Shown: piece by piece, positions 25,623 through 33,850 of the stretch
How positions within the stretch are numbered: position 1 is the first letter of the stretch
How the letters are laid out: each line of letters opens with the position of its first letter
Assembly: GCA_963708625.1 (NCBI GenBank)
Contig: CAVPSV010000004.1
Location: forward strand, 682,001 to 746,000
Reading direction: 5' to 3'
DNA length: 64,000 nt
Source of the DNA: DASXIF01 sp036498145
GTDB taxonomy: Bacteria; Actinomycetota; Actinomycetes; Mycobacteriales; Jatrophihabitantaceae
Program-made: the position numbers and the translations under genes
Notes under the pieces: model-generated
What the model saw: only the letters and a program-made list of their open reading frames with translations
Told to the model about the DNA's origin: nothing
Databases searched by the model: none

Positions 25623-27674
25623 TCAAGCCCCCGCCGCGTCGACGTGCGCGCGGACTGCATCCCATAGCTGTTGTATCTCCGCGGGCACCGGTGTGCGCTC
25701 GGCGAACCACCGCGCTGTCTGCGGCTTGCGCGGGCGGGCCTTCGTGCCGTCGGGCATCCGGCGGGCGGCCGCACTGTTGACCTCTGCCCAGACCTGCGGG
25801 TTGACCTCGGCCAGCCACGTCTCAATTTCGGCCCCACCCTGCTCTTCGCCGGTCCCGAACTTCGTTGCGAGGGTGAACACGCCCAAGTGCGCCCAGAAGC
25901 CCTTTGCGGCATCGAAGTCGTTCGGCGCGTCCGGTTGCCGCTCCGGCAAACGCGTTTGCAGTACCGGGCCGTCGACGATCGCCGCCCACCTGACGCCGAG
26001 CTCGTCCATGAGCGACATGTACGGGATCAGTGAGCTGTCACCGTCGATCGTCAGCAGCGCGATGTCCGCCTGCGCGAGGGTCGGCCGGCAGCGTGGCAAC
26101 CACTCGCGTAGCAGCGCACTCTCGGTCTTTCCCTCGAGCAACAAGGCGCCCGTGGCAAATAGCGCGTCGCGCACCTCCACCGGCCGCAGACGGTCGATTT
26201 GCTTGGCGATCAGATCCTGTCTGCTGACACAATGAACCCGGGTGGTTTCGCTTCTCCGGGATAGTCGGACGACTGCGGTCAGGTCGTTGACCGTGTCCGC
26301 TGGAACCAGATGTCCGCTGTGCGTGATCAGCACCGTCTGCCGCCCCGCCGCAGTGCGCGCCGCGACCGAATCTGTTAGCAGCTTCTGCGCCGTGCCCGAC
26401 AAGTTCGTGGCCGGCTCGTCCAGCACTAGGCAAGGGATGTCTCGCGCCAAGACCGTCGCTAGCCACGCGGCTTCTTGCCGCCCGGCACCGGACATCTCCA
26501 GCGGCACGTCGCCCCGCCCATCGCCGACGATCGAAGTTAGCAGCATCGTCGCGCCATGCTGGTCGCCGGCGCCGGCGTCGGCAAGCGGCTCAAGGACGAC
26601 ATCCAGGCTCGTGCCACCGGTGAGCCTGGTGAACAGCGTCTGCGTGCTCGCGAAGCGCGCCCGCGCGTCGACGTCGCCGTTCTTGTCCTGGAACAACGCC
26701 AGCGCCAGGCCCTCACCGGAGCCGATGTCGGGCTCGTCGCCCAGCTCGTCCGGCCCGTACGCCACCCGCGGTGCGACCCGCCGGTTGGACGTGATCATGA
26801 TCGACTTTGCCATCAGCGTCGAGGCAAGCTGCGCGAAACCAACTATCCGCGACGGGTGGGACCGGTCGATGCGAAGGACGTCGATTAGCGGCTGCGCCGA
26901 CGGATGGTCGGCGAACGGTTCGTTGTTGGACAACGCCGCGGCAAGCGAGAAATTTCCCGAGCATGCGAGCTCGACAGCCGAAGGAAACTGGACGGTCGCG
27001 GGCAGCGGCGACTGCGCGCCGGCCCCGGTGCCGGCGTCGCCTTGTGCCTGGAGGATCCGGTCGCGGATCAGCTGATCCATCTGCAGCATCGCGCCACCGA
27101 CAATGTCGCTGCTGAGATCGTTCCGGTCCAACGCCAGCGAGACCACCGTTCGCGCCCCCTTACCCGTCCCGGACGCCGCCTGAGTCTCGGCGTTCGCGCC
27201 GATCGGGCGCACCGATGTCTGCCACTGAATCCGCCAAGGGATGATCCGCCTGTCGTCGAAATCCAGATGGAACCAACCACGGCCGAACAACTCGGCGGTC
27301 CCCAGTTCGTCGGTTGCGTCCAACAGCGCCCGCCGCTGGGCAGCTTCGCGATCTTGTGTGGGAATCGCCACCCGCAGCAGCGACATCCGCACCCAATGGT
27401 CGACCAGAGTCAGCTCCTCTTCGTCGAACTCGACATGCAGTCGCACCGACCAGGTGCGCGCGCCGTAGCGGCCTGCGCGGCCAAATCGTGACATCCAAGC
27501 CGATCCGCCGGCGGCAGAGTCAGCCAGCGCAGTTGTGACCATCTCGATGATCCGGCCAAGGCTTGTCTTGCCCGACGCGTTTGGGCCAGTGACGAGTGTC
27601 AACGTCCGATTCAACGGGCATGACAACGACGCGAACGACATTGCGTCCTGCGCTTCGACCTCGATCAGACGCAC
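25623..27674 (-). CDS. OLD-family ATPase with TOPRIM nuclease domain
   Basis: 683 residues. The N-terminal ABC/SMC-like ATPase has Walker A VTGPNASGKTS (about 28-38), a signature-like LEMSGAGRQEAAWLA and Walker B IPCLVLDEPATNL, then an H-loop-like VLITHSGH. The C-terminal TOPRIM part has ALLLEGKTESALL (conserved Glu) and IALLTIDGDSS (acidic pair), the metal nuclease site of OLD proteins. OLD-type proteins act in phage defence. A GTG at 27674 with GAGGAGG 8 bases upstream is preferred; the open frame extends to 27860. Confidence 0.85.
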   Translation of the reverse strand: MRLIEVEAQDAMSFASLSCPLNRTLTLVTGPNASGKTSLGRIIEMVTTALADSAAGGSAWMSRFGRAGRYGARTWSVRLHVEFDEEELTLVDHWVRMSLLRVAIPTQDREAAQRRALLDATDELGTAELFGRGWFHLDFDDRRIIPWRIQWQTSVRPIGANAETQAASGTGKGARTVVSLALDRNDLSSDIVGGAMLQMDQLIRDRILQAQGDAGTGAGAQSPLPATVQFPSAVELACSGNFSLAAALSNNEPFADHPSAQPLIDVLRIDRSHPSRIVGFAQLASTLMAKSIMITSNRRVAPRVAYGPDELGDEPDIGSGEGLALALFQDKNGDVDARARFASTQTLFTRLTGGTSLDVVLEPLADAGAGDQHGATMLLTSIVGDGRGDVPLEMSGAGRQEAAWLATVLARDIPCLVLDEPATNLSGTAQKLLTDSVAARTAAGRQTVLITHSGHLVPADTVNDLTAVVRLSRRSETTRVHCVSRQDLIAKQIDRLRPVEVRDALFATGALLLEGKTESALLREWLPRCRPTLAQADIALLTIDGDSSLIPYMSLMDELGVRWAAIVDGPVLQTRLPERQPDAPNDFDAAKGFWAHLGVFTLATKFGTGEEQGGAEIETWLAEVNPQVWAEVNSAAARRMPDGTKARPRKPQTARWFAERTPVPAEIQQLWDAVRAHVDAAGA

Positions 27675-27976
27675 CGCGGTGACCTCCTCGCCCAGGCACT
27701 TGCGGTGCCCGGTCCGCAACAGCATGGCGGCAACGAGTTCCGCGCGCACTCCCTCCGGTTGCTCGGCTCGGGTTGGCGTAGGCGAGGTGGACGGCGACTC
27801 CGGCACCCAGCGCAGCGCTAGCGTCCGGTGGGCACGGCGGGCAGCGCAGCGCCCGCTCACACCTGACCCAGCGGACTCGTATTGCGGTCGGCTGCTTCAC
27901 GGTCGGCGCGCCGCAAGCTTCTAGAGCTGGTTATGTGGTAACGGTCGTTTGATCTGTCCTCAGCGAACGGTTCCCG

Positions 27977-28885
27977 ATGGTCCTGATCGACGCGTGGTTC
28001 TTCTATGAGCCCGACCCACCGGCGTCCTTCACGCCCAGTTTTGCAGCGGTTGATATCTGTCGGGCATTCGGTGTCACCTCGGCCACCGTGCTCGGCAAGG
28101 GCTCGTTCGGCGAGACGTGGCGGCTAAACGGGGATGGCGGCGGTGACATCGCCGCGAAGATCATCCTTCAGGACGACTACGACCCTGACCGGCTCGCCCG
28201 TGAAGTGGACGGTCTCGACCGCATCTCGTCACGAAACGTTGTCCGACTCATGGAAACTCGCACAGTGAACCTCAACGGCAGTGACCGTGCGGCACTCATG
28301 TGCGAGTTCGTCGCGGGCGGTGACGTTGCCGGCGCTCTGGCAGCCCACAAGTGGCCGACCTACGACGAAGTGCATGCCTTCGCTGTAGGTCTGCTCACCG
28401 GCGTCGTCGCGATGCACTCGGCCGACACCGTTCACCGCGACATCAAGCCTGAGAACATCGCGCTGCGTGGCGGTGACTGGTCGCAGCCAGTACTGCTCGA
28501 CCTCGGCCTGTCGAAAATGCTCGATGTCGACTCGCTCACGGCCTACCCCGCGTTGCTGGGGACACGGCCCTTCATGGCCCCCGAGCAGATCCGCCTACAG
28601 GAGGCCCGCAAAGGTGCCGATGTGTGGGCCGTTGGCGTCGTCCTTCACTTGCTGCTCACCAAGAGGCACCCGTTCTACGGACCCAAGACCGCAAGGGTGA
28701 ACATCGACGGCGCGGTCAAGCTCGTCACCGCCGGCGCCTCGGACCTGCCTGCCGATGTACCCGAGCCCCTGCGCACCGTCGCCATCCGCCTGCTCAACGC
28801 TGTGCCGAACCAACGGGGCAGCGCACAGCGCGCCCTGAACGACTTGACCATTCCAGACCGGATCGGGGAAGGACCCGATGAGTGA
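27977..28885 (+). CDS. Hanks-type Ser/Thr protein kinase (cytoplasmic)
   Basis: 302 residues. Glycine loop LGKGSFGETW (39-48), AAKII with Lys61, catalytic loop VHRDIKPEN (152-160), DLG at 175-177 in place of DFG, and APEQ in the activation segment are present, so it should be active. There is no TM or sensor domain, unlike housekeeping actinobacterial Pkn kinases. It overlaps the next gene by 8 bases, which suggests the pair works as kinase and target or partner. It is divergent from the OLD gene. Confidence 0.9.
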   Translation: MVLIDAWFFYEPDPPASFTPSFAAVDICRAFGVTSATVLGKGSFGETWRLNGDGGGDIAAKIILQDDYDPDRLAREVDGLDRISSRNVVRLMETRTVNLNGSDRAALMCEFVAGGDVAGALAAHKWPTYDEVHAFAVGLLTGVVAMHSADTVHRDIKPENIALRGGDWSQPVLLDLGLSKMLDVDSLTAYPALLGTRPFMAPEQIRLQEARKGADVWAVGVVLHLLLTKRHPFYGPKTARVNIDGAVKLVTAGASDLPADVPEPLRTVAIRLLNAVPNQRGSAQRALNDLTIPDRIGEGPDE

Positions 28886-30260
28886 CGATGAAGAGGAATT
28901 CGACGACGAGGACGTCGTCGGTGCCGAGGACGAAGTCGACGAAGACGAGCTCAAACAAGCGGCGCAAGCCGCCGGGGCCATCGCTGACAGCCCCGATATC
29001 GACTCGCCGGGAGAAGCGGGAGGGTCTCAACTTCCCGACCAGGGGGCAGCGCATACGCCCCAGGCCCCGACGGGAGCGGAAATCCTAAATGGGACGGTGC
29101 CGACCTTCTTCCTGCACAAGAGCTACCAGCAGGTTCCCCCGCAGATCGAGGCACTCGGCGTTGCCCGGCGTGTGACACAGGGGCAAGTTGGACTTGGAGC
29201 GATCGTCCGGCTGCCCTCCATGAGGACCACCGCAGCCGCCACCTTCCTCAACAACTGCTCCTCCGCGGCAATCCATCTCGCAGACCCCGAGATCTACACG
29301 ATCGGCGGAAGCGGCTCTCCGATTGGGCCTCCGGGTCAACGCAGCCTCGGCTACCACCCGTGGCTCTCGGCGATCCCGACGGCAGGGCCAGGCACGCAGC
29401 AAGGTCATCAGTGGATCAGCCAGGTGTTCGACGCGCAGCACGCCGCCGGAGCGAACGTATTGCTGTCGGCGAGCGGCTGGGTCGCCGACCAGCAGGCGCA
29501 GGCATCACTGCAGGGCGCCATGACGTGGGTTGCGGACTCTCGAGCGGTTCTTGCATCGGACGACCCGATGTTCGTGAACCTAACGCTGCCGAGTTCTTGG
29601 CTGGGCAACCAGGCGCTGCGCAATCTCTTGCTCGACGAGATTGTCGAATCGAACGAACAACACTGGTACCTGCGGTTCTACTGGCCCATCGTTGATCCCT
29701 CCTATGGCCAGCTGAGCGACAGCGCGATCCTGGCCGGATACCGGGAACTCGCGCAGACGGCCAGGGGCGAGGGCAAGGTCTTAGTGCTGCCGAACAGTGG
29801 TCTGACCGGATGGGTCGCTACCGCCCTCGGCGCATCAGGGTTCTCGACCGGCGTCTCCTGGTCCGAGCAGGCCTTCGCCGCGGAGCGGATCATGCGCAGT
29901 CGGCCGAACCAACCACGGCCAGCTGCTGTTCCTCGCTACTTCGATCGGAACGTTCTTCACCCACTTGAGTGGCCCGCCAGCGAGGCCATGAACCTCTTGG
30001 CTGGACATGTGACGTGCAGTTGCCGCTTCTGCATCCGTATGCGCAATGCGAACGCATGGGACAAGGGGGCCGCAGGCGCCCACTACGTGGTTCGTGCCGC
30101 ACGGCTCACCGCCGAGATCGCCACCAACAACCGACGCCGTGAGGCCCGTCAGATCGTCCAGAACGCGCAGCAGTTCGCCGCGAGCCTCAACGGTACCCAG
30201 CACGCGCTGACCGGCCGCTACGTGCCGCGGCACCTCGCCGAATGGGCCAATGTGCTGTAA
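28878..30260 (+). CDS. unknown protein with acidic N-tail and CxCxxC cluster, partner of the kinase
   Basis: 460 residues. Residues 1-30 are very acidic (EEEFDDEDVV and similar). The middle alternates strands and helices, with AAIHLADPEIYTI, WYLRFYWPIVDP and KVLVLPNSGLTGW. This fits a TIM-barrel-like fold, perhaps TGT-like, though weakly supported. Near residue 380 GHVTCSCRFC, then a His 17 residues later, suggests a metal site resembling the CxCxxC of tRNA-guanine transglycosylases. I do not recognise a named family. Overlap with the kinase gene suggests one two-gene system. Confidence 0.75.
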   Translation: MSDDEEEFDDEDVVGAEDEVDEDELKQAAQAAGAIADSPDIDSPGEAGGSQLPDQGAAHTPQAPTGAEILNGTVPTFFLHKSYQQVPPQIEALGVARRVTQGQVGLGAIVRLPSMRTTAAATFLNNCSSAAIHLADPEIYTIGGSGSPIGPPGQRSLGYHPWLSAIPTAGPGTQQGHQWISQVFDAQHAAGANVLLSASGWVADQQAQASLQGAMTWVADSRAVLASDDPMFVNLTLPSSWLGNQALRNLLLDEIVESNEQHWYLRFYWPIVDPSYGQLSDSAILAGYRELAQTARGEGKVLVLPNSGLTGWVATALGASGFSTGVSWSEQAFAAERIMRSRPNQPRPAAVPRYFDRNVLHPLEWPASEAMNLLAGHVTCSCRFCIRMRNANAWDKGAAGAHYVVRAARLTAEIATNNRRREARQIVQNAQQFAASLNGTQHALTGRYVPRHLAEWANVL

Positions 30261-30267
30261 ACGAGAG

Positions 30268-31167
30268 TTACCGGTTGGCCGTGAGGTCGCGGCCGAACAC
30301 CTCGAACGTGTCCCAACATTTGCGGCCCTGCAGCACCAGCGACCATGCTCGCTCGCCGATCAACTGGTGCTCGTCGGTGTGCGGGAACCAAGCTGCCGGT
30401 CGGGTCACGAGCTGAGCCATGTTCGTCTCCGCATTCACGGTCACCAGCCCGATACCTGCGGCCGACAAGTCCTGCGCAAGCCGCAGTAGCGGGGCTGCGG
30501 TCGCGGCATCGATTGCGATGTAGGCACGATCCGCACAGGCCTGATGCCGGCGGGCCTGCGCGATCGCTGACCGCCAGTCGTTGCGCTTCGCCTCGACGGT
30601 CACGACCGATCGGGTCAACGGGCGGTACTTGAGCCGCGGCTTCACCAGCGTCTGATCACCGCGTCCCTTCAGCGGCAGCAGCCAGCCCGCCTCGACCAGC
30701 GCCGGCACGACCGTGCGGCGCAGATGCGCGGTCGTGACTCGGGCAACCCGGGCCGCCACGTATATCGGGGCCTGCCTGCTGGTGGTGGCCAGGAGCACCC
30801 GCAGTGCAGTGAGGTCGAGGAGCGGCGCCAGGCCGAGCTCGGCCCGGCGGCGTAGCTGTGTTGGGTCGAAGGCGACCCGCAGAACGTCGGGCACACCGGC
30901 GGCGGTCGGCACCTCGAACAAGACGTGGGCGTGCTCCGACCGATGGCCCGGCAGGCCCGATGCAAGGTCGGCGGCGACCGCAGCCACCGGGGCGAGCATG
31001 TCGAACTCGCGCGCGAACGGCACCGGGCGTTCGGCGGTAGCGGCATCGGCGCGACGAACAGGTGCCGCCTCGGTAATTTGCACGCTCCCGAGCCTAGAAG
31101 GCGGGGCAAGAGACCTGCCCAGCCGGTCGCTCGACGGCAGCCGAGGAGGTCGTCGGGGAGCTGTCAA
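30268..31167 (-). CDS. PD-(D/E)xK nuclease-like protein with internal winged-helix segment
   Basis: 299 residues. A motif GVPDVLRVAFD (about 90-100) is followed by a helical HTH-like block (about 125-165). Then VVTVEAKRNDWRSAIAQARR (ExK) and CADRAYIAID match the layout of actinobacterial PD-(D/E)xK proteins with an inserted HTH. Cleavage activity is inferred only. It is tail-to-tail with the kinase partner, 7 bases apart, so it may belong to the same defence module. Confidence 0.65.
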   Translation of the reverse strand: MTAPRRPPRLPSSDRLGRSLAPPSRLGSVQITEAAPVRRADAATAERPVPFAREFDMLAPVAAVAADLASGLPGHRSEHAHVLFEVPTAAGVPDVLRVAFDPTQLRRRAELGLAPLLDLTALRVLLATTSRQAPIYVAARVARVTTAHLRRTVVPALVEAGWLLPLKGRGDQTLVKPRLKYRPLTRSVVTVEAKRNDWRSAIAQARRHQACADRAYIAIDAATAAPLLRLAQDLSAAGIGLVTVNAETNMAQLVTRPAAWFPHTDEHQLIGERAWSLVLQGRKCWDTFEVFGRDLTANR

Positions 31168-31262
31168 GCGCTAAACAGCTAGGTTCCCGCCGCCGGCGAG
31201 CCTGTGCAGCGCACGCTGAATGGGCGATCTGTCCGTGATCATTGATTCCAGAACGCAATGGC

Positions 31263-32432
31263 TCACGTCTGCGATTCGGTGCTTGCTCGACGAAGTTTGA
31301 CGACCTCGCGTCGCGGTGTCCCAGACTCTCGAGCGGCGCGGTCGAGGGCGTCGGCGACCTCGTCGAGGCGGTCATCGAAGAGGTGGCCATAAAGGTCGAG
31401 CGTCATGGTCGCGGATTTGTGGCCCAGCATCTGTTGCACAACCTTCACGTCGGCACCTGCGGCGATCGCGAGACTGGCCGCCGTGTGACGCAGCCCGTGG
31501 GGAACCAGACCTTCCAACCCAACCCGCTTCGTTGCCGGTGTGAAGACGTCGCGGCGGAAGTTGCTCGCACGGAGCGGCTCGCCTTGCGGCGACGTGAACA
31601 CCAGATCGTCCGGCGCACGCCCCGCGACGTGTTCGCCAAGGCGCACTGCGATGAAGCGCGGCACGCTCACCCAGCGGCGCGCGTGACCCTTCGGCGTCCC
31701 CCAGACAAGCGCACCGTTGACCGAGGTCACGGCCTCGGCGATCTCGATCCGACGCTTGAGCGGGTCCAGTCGGCGCACGCGCAGCGCTGCCATCTCGCCG
31801 AACCGGACACCTGTGTAGGCGAGGAACAGCACGACCAGCTCGTAGTCGGCGGAGACGTGGCCGCGCTCGGCTCGCCGCTTCGTGACGGACGCGGGTGGGT
31901 CCGCGCAGGTCGCGGCGAGTTCGCGGACCTGCTCGTGCGTCAGGTACAGCCGATCCTTCTCGGCCTCGCGTGGCAACCCGACACGGTCGGCGGGGTTCTT
32001 GACCAGGCGACCGTCGCGGACAGCCAGCGAAAGCAGTAGCGAGAGCACGCGGTGCGCCTTGCGCGCCGTTGACGCCGACCGCTGCGCCGTCAGGCGGCTG
32101 ACCCACGCCTGCACGTCAGCGTGCGAGACGTCGGCAAGCGTGAGGTCGCCCCATTCCGGCAGGACGTGCTTGCGGACGACGCTCGCATACCGTTCGTAGG
32201 TCGACGGCTTGAGGTGCGCCTGGCCGGCGAGCCAGCGCTCGGACCATTCGGCCACGGTGATCTTGCCGAGCGCCGGATCGACGTAGGTCCCTGTCTGCAC
32301 TGCGGTGGTGACCGAGTCGAGCCAGCGCTGGGCGTCGATGCGCCGGGTGAAGTGGCGCGCATGTTCGCGGCCACGCGGGTCTCGGTAGCGGGCTCGCCAT
32401 CGTCCGTCGGCGCGCTTCGCGATGTTTGCCAT
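31263..32432 (-). CDS. int: tyrosine recombinase / site-specific integrase
   Basis: 389 residues. The N-terminal AP2-like arm-binding domain (RADGRWRARYRDPRGREHA) should bind the GTCCGCA arm repeats, followed by a SAM-like core-binding domain. Catalytic residues are visible: R210 (YTGVRFGE), K248 (TPKGHA), H312 and R315 (HGLRHT), H338 (LGHKS) and Y348 (DLYGHL). All are present, so it should be active. The excisionase gene lies 56 bases upstream on the same strand. Confidence 0.95.
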   Translation of the reverse strand: MANIAKRADGRWRARYRDPRGREHARHFTRRIDAQRWLDSVTTAVQTGTYVDPALGKITVAEWSERWLAGQAHLKPSTYERYASVVRKHVLPEWGDLTLADVSHADVQAWVSRLTAQRSASTARKAHRVLSLLLSLAVRDGRLVKNPADRVGLPREAEKDRLYLTHEQVRELAATCADPPASVTKRRAERGHVSADYELVVLFLAYTGVRFGEMAALRVRRLDPLKRRIEIAEAVTSVNGALVWGTPKGHARRWVSVPRFIAVRLGEHVAGRAPDDLVFTSPQGEPLRASNFRRDVFTPATKRVGLEGLVPHGLRHTAASLAIAAGADVKVVQQMLGHKSATMTLDLYGHLFDDRLDEVADALDRAARESGTPRREVVKLRRASTESQT

Positions 32433-32488
32433 GTCGACCGCCTTCCTGATCGAAGGTTACGTCCGGCCACCGACGCGCGGCAGCGGTC

Positions 32489-32716
32489 TCACGCCGACTG
32501 GGGATCACTGTGGTAGTTGCGATCGATCCAGTCGATGACGTCGCTGTGCCAGTAGAGGACGCGGCGGGCCGGCTTGAAGCTGCGCGGGCCGGTGCGGTTG
32601 TGTCGCATCCACCGCAGGGTGGCGACGCAGACACGGGTCAGCTCGGCGACCTCCTCGATGGTGAGAAGTCGGTCGTCCTCGCCGTGCGGGTGCTCGGGAC
32701 GGGTGAGGTTGTTCAT
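32489..32716 (-). CDS. xis: excisionase (MerR-like HTH, Xis type)
   Basis: 75 residues. DRLLTIEEVAELTRVCVATL is the winged-helix start, followed by MRHNRTGPRSFKPARRVLYW and DVIDWID, the AlpA/Xis pattern. AAGGAGA lies 6 bases before the ATG. It is upstream of and co-directional with the integrase, the normal order for element excision control. The 280 bp upstream (32717-32996) contain only a 7-bp hairpin, CTCGTGG-5-CCACGAG (32822-32840). Confidence 0.9.
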   Translation of the reverse strand: MNNLTRPEHPHGEDDRLLTIEEVAELTRVCVATLRWMRHNRTGPRSFKPARRVLYWHSDVIDWIDRNYHSDPQSA

Positions 32717-32996
32717 CAGTCTCTCCTTCGGGATTAAGTGGGGCGCCGTCGCGTTGACTGCGGAGTGGGTCCTCCGTAGGTATGGGCTGGGCGTCAGTGG
32801 TTTCGATGAACGATGTTGTAGCTCGTGGGTATGCCACGAGAGGTGCCGATAGTGTGGTCCCTCTACTTGAACAGGTGCTCCGGGCGCCGCCCACACGCGC
32901 GCGGCCTGCGAAATTGGTCTCGAATTCTTGATCGCGCCCGTCGGTCGTCGTTGGAAACCGTCGGCTGTCGTGGGCCGCAGCGCAGCGCCGCTCCGA

Positions 32997-33812
32997 TCAG
33001 CGCCCGATGTGAGGCGACGGCTCGGCCACGCGAAAATCTGGCACGCCGTATCCCCTTGAAACGTCGAATGGCTGAACGCCGGTGTTGACGGGGGTCCAGT
33101 GGCGCTGCTCCCGGGCTTGAGCGTCGCGGTCGATTTGCCATTGGTCACGGTGTACGCGCACCGTTTCGGGCGGTTGCGCGCGCACCGCCGGCTCAGCGCA
33201 CAGACGCTCGACCCGATCCCTCGTGGCACGCAACTCCGCGTCGGTTGCAGCGATGGTGTACTCGAAGTCGGCCAGCGCGGCCACAGGATCGGCGACGCGG
33301 CTGAGGCGTCCGTAGTGGTCCAGCGCGGTGCGAAAGCGCGCGTCGGCCGTGCGGTACTCGCGCCATGCCTCGTGCTCAGTGTCGGCGGCGCGCTCGGCCG
33401 CGTCACGAGTGATCGCGTAGTCGGGAATGGACGTTTCGGCGACTGAGCGCGCGTAGCGCTCAAAGACTTCGCGGATACGCGGCGTGTCGTCGAACCATCG
33501 CGCAAATGTCGCGACGTCCTGTGTCTGGGTTGGCATCGTCGGCAGGTACGGCTGCCATCTGGCCGACCATGCAGCGAGATCCTCGCTCGCTCGATTCACG
33601 GCTCGGAGGCGCTGGCCAAGGCGCCCAGGCCCCTCACGAAGGAGGTTCCCAGCATTCCTGGCCTCGGCGCGCTGTGCCTCCCAGTCGCGCTGGAGGCCGG
33701 TACGAATCTGTTCGGTTCGCTCATCGACGATCTCCTCAAGGCTTTTTGCAGCGGTGCTGGTCCGCTCGGCATAGGTGCGGGCATCCTCGTACGCACGCTG
33801 GAGCTCGGGCAC
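32997..33812 (-). pseudogene. frameshifted C-terminal part of the MobF relaxase
   Basis: An open frame of about 271 codons, mostly helical and Arg/Glu-rich (coiled-coil-like). Its reading frame is open upstream to about 33950 as LVLADLRTAWTDEANCSQRL and continues the relaxase chain perfectly if two bases of a CTCT run at about 33945-33949 are removed. It is therefore the detached tail of the same protein, not a separate gene, unless re-initiation occurs at GTG 33812. Confidence 0.75.
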
Positions 33813-33850
33813 GCTGGCGTCACGCCGCTCGACCAGAGCGACGATGTCGG

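Noticed and set aside
25697..25912. Frames on both strands within the OLD gene
   Set aside because: They overlap the conserved TOPRIM part of OLD entirely and resemble no family.
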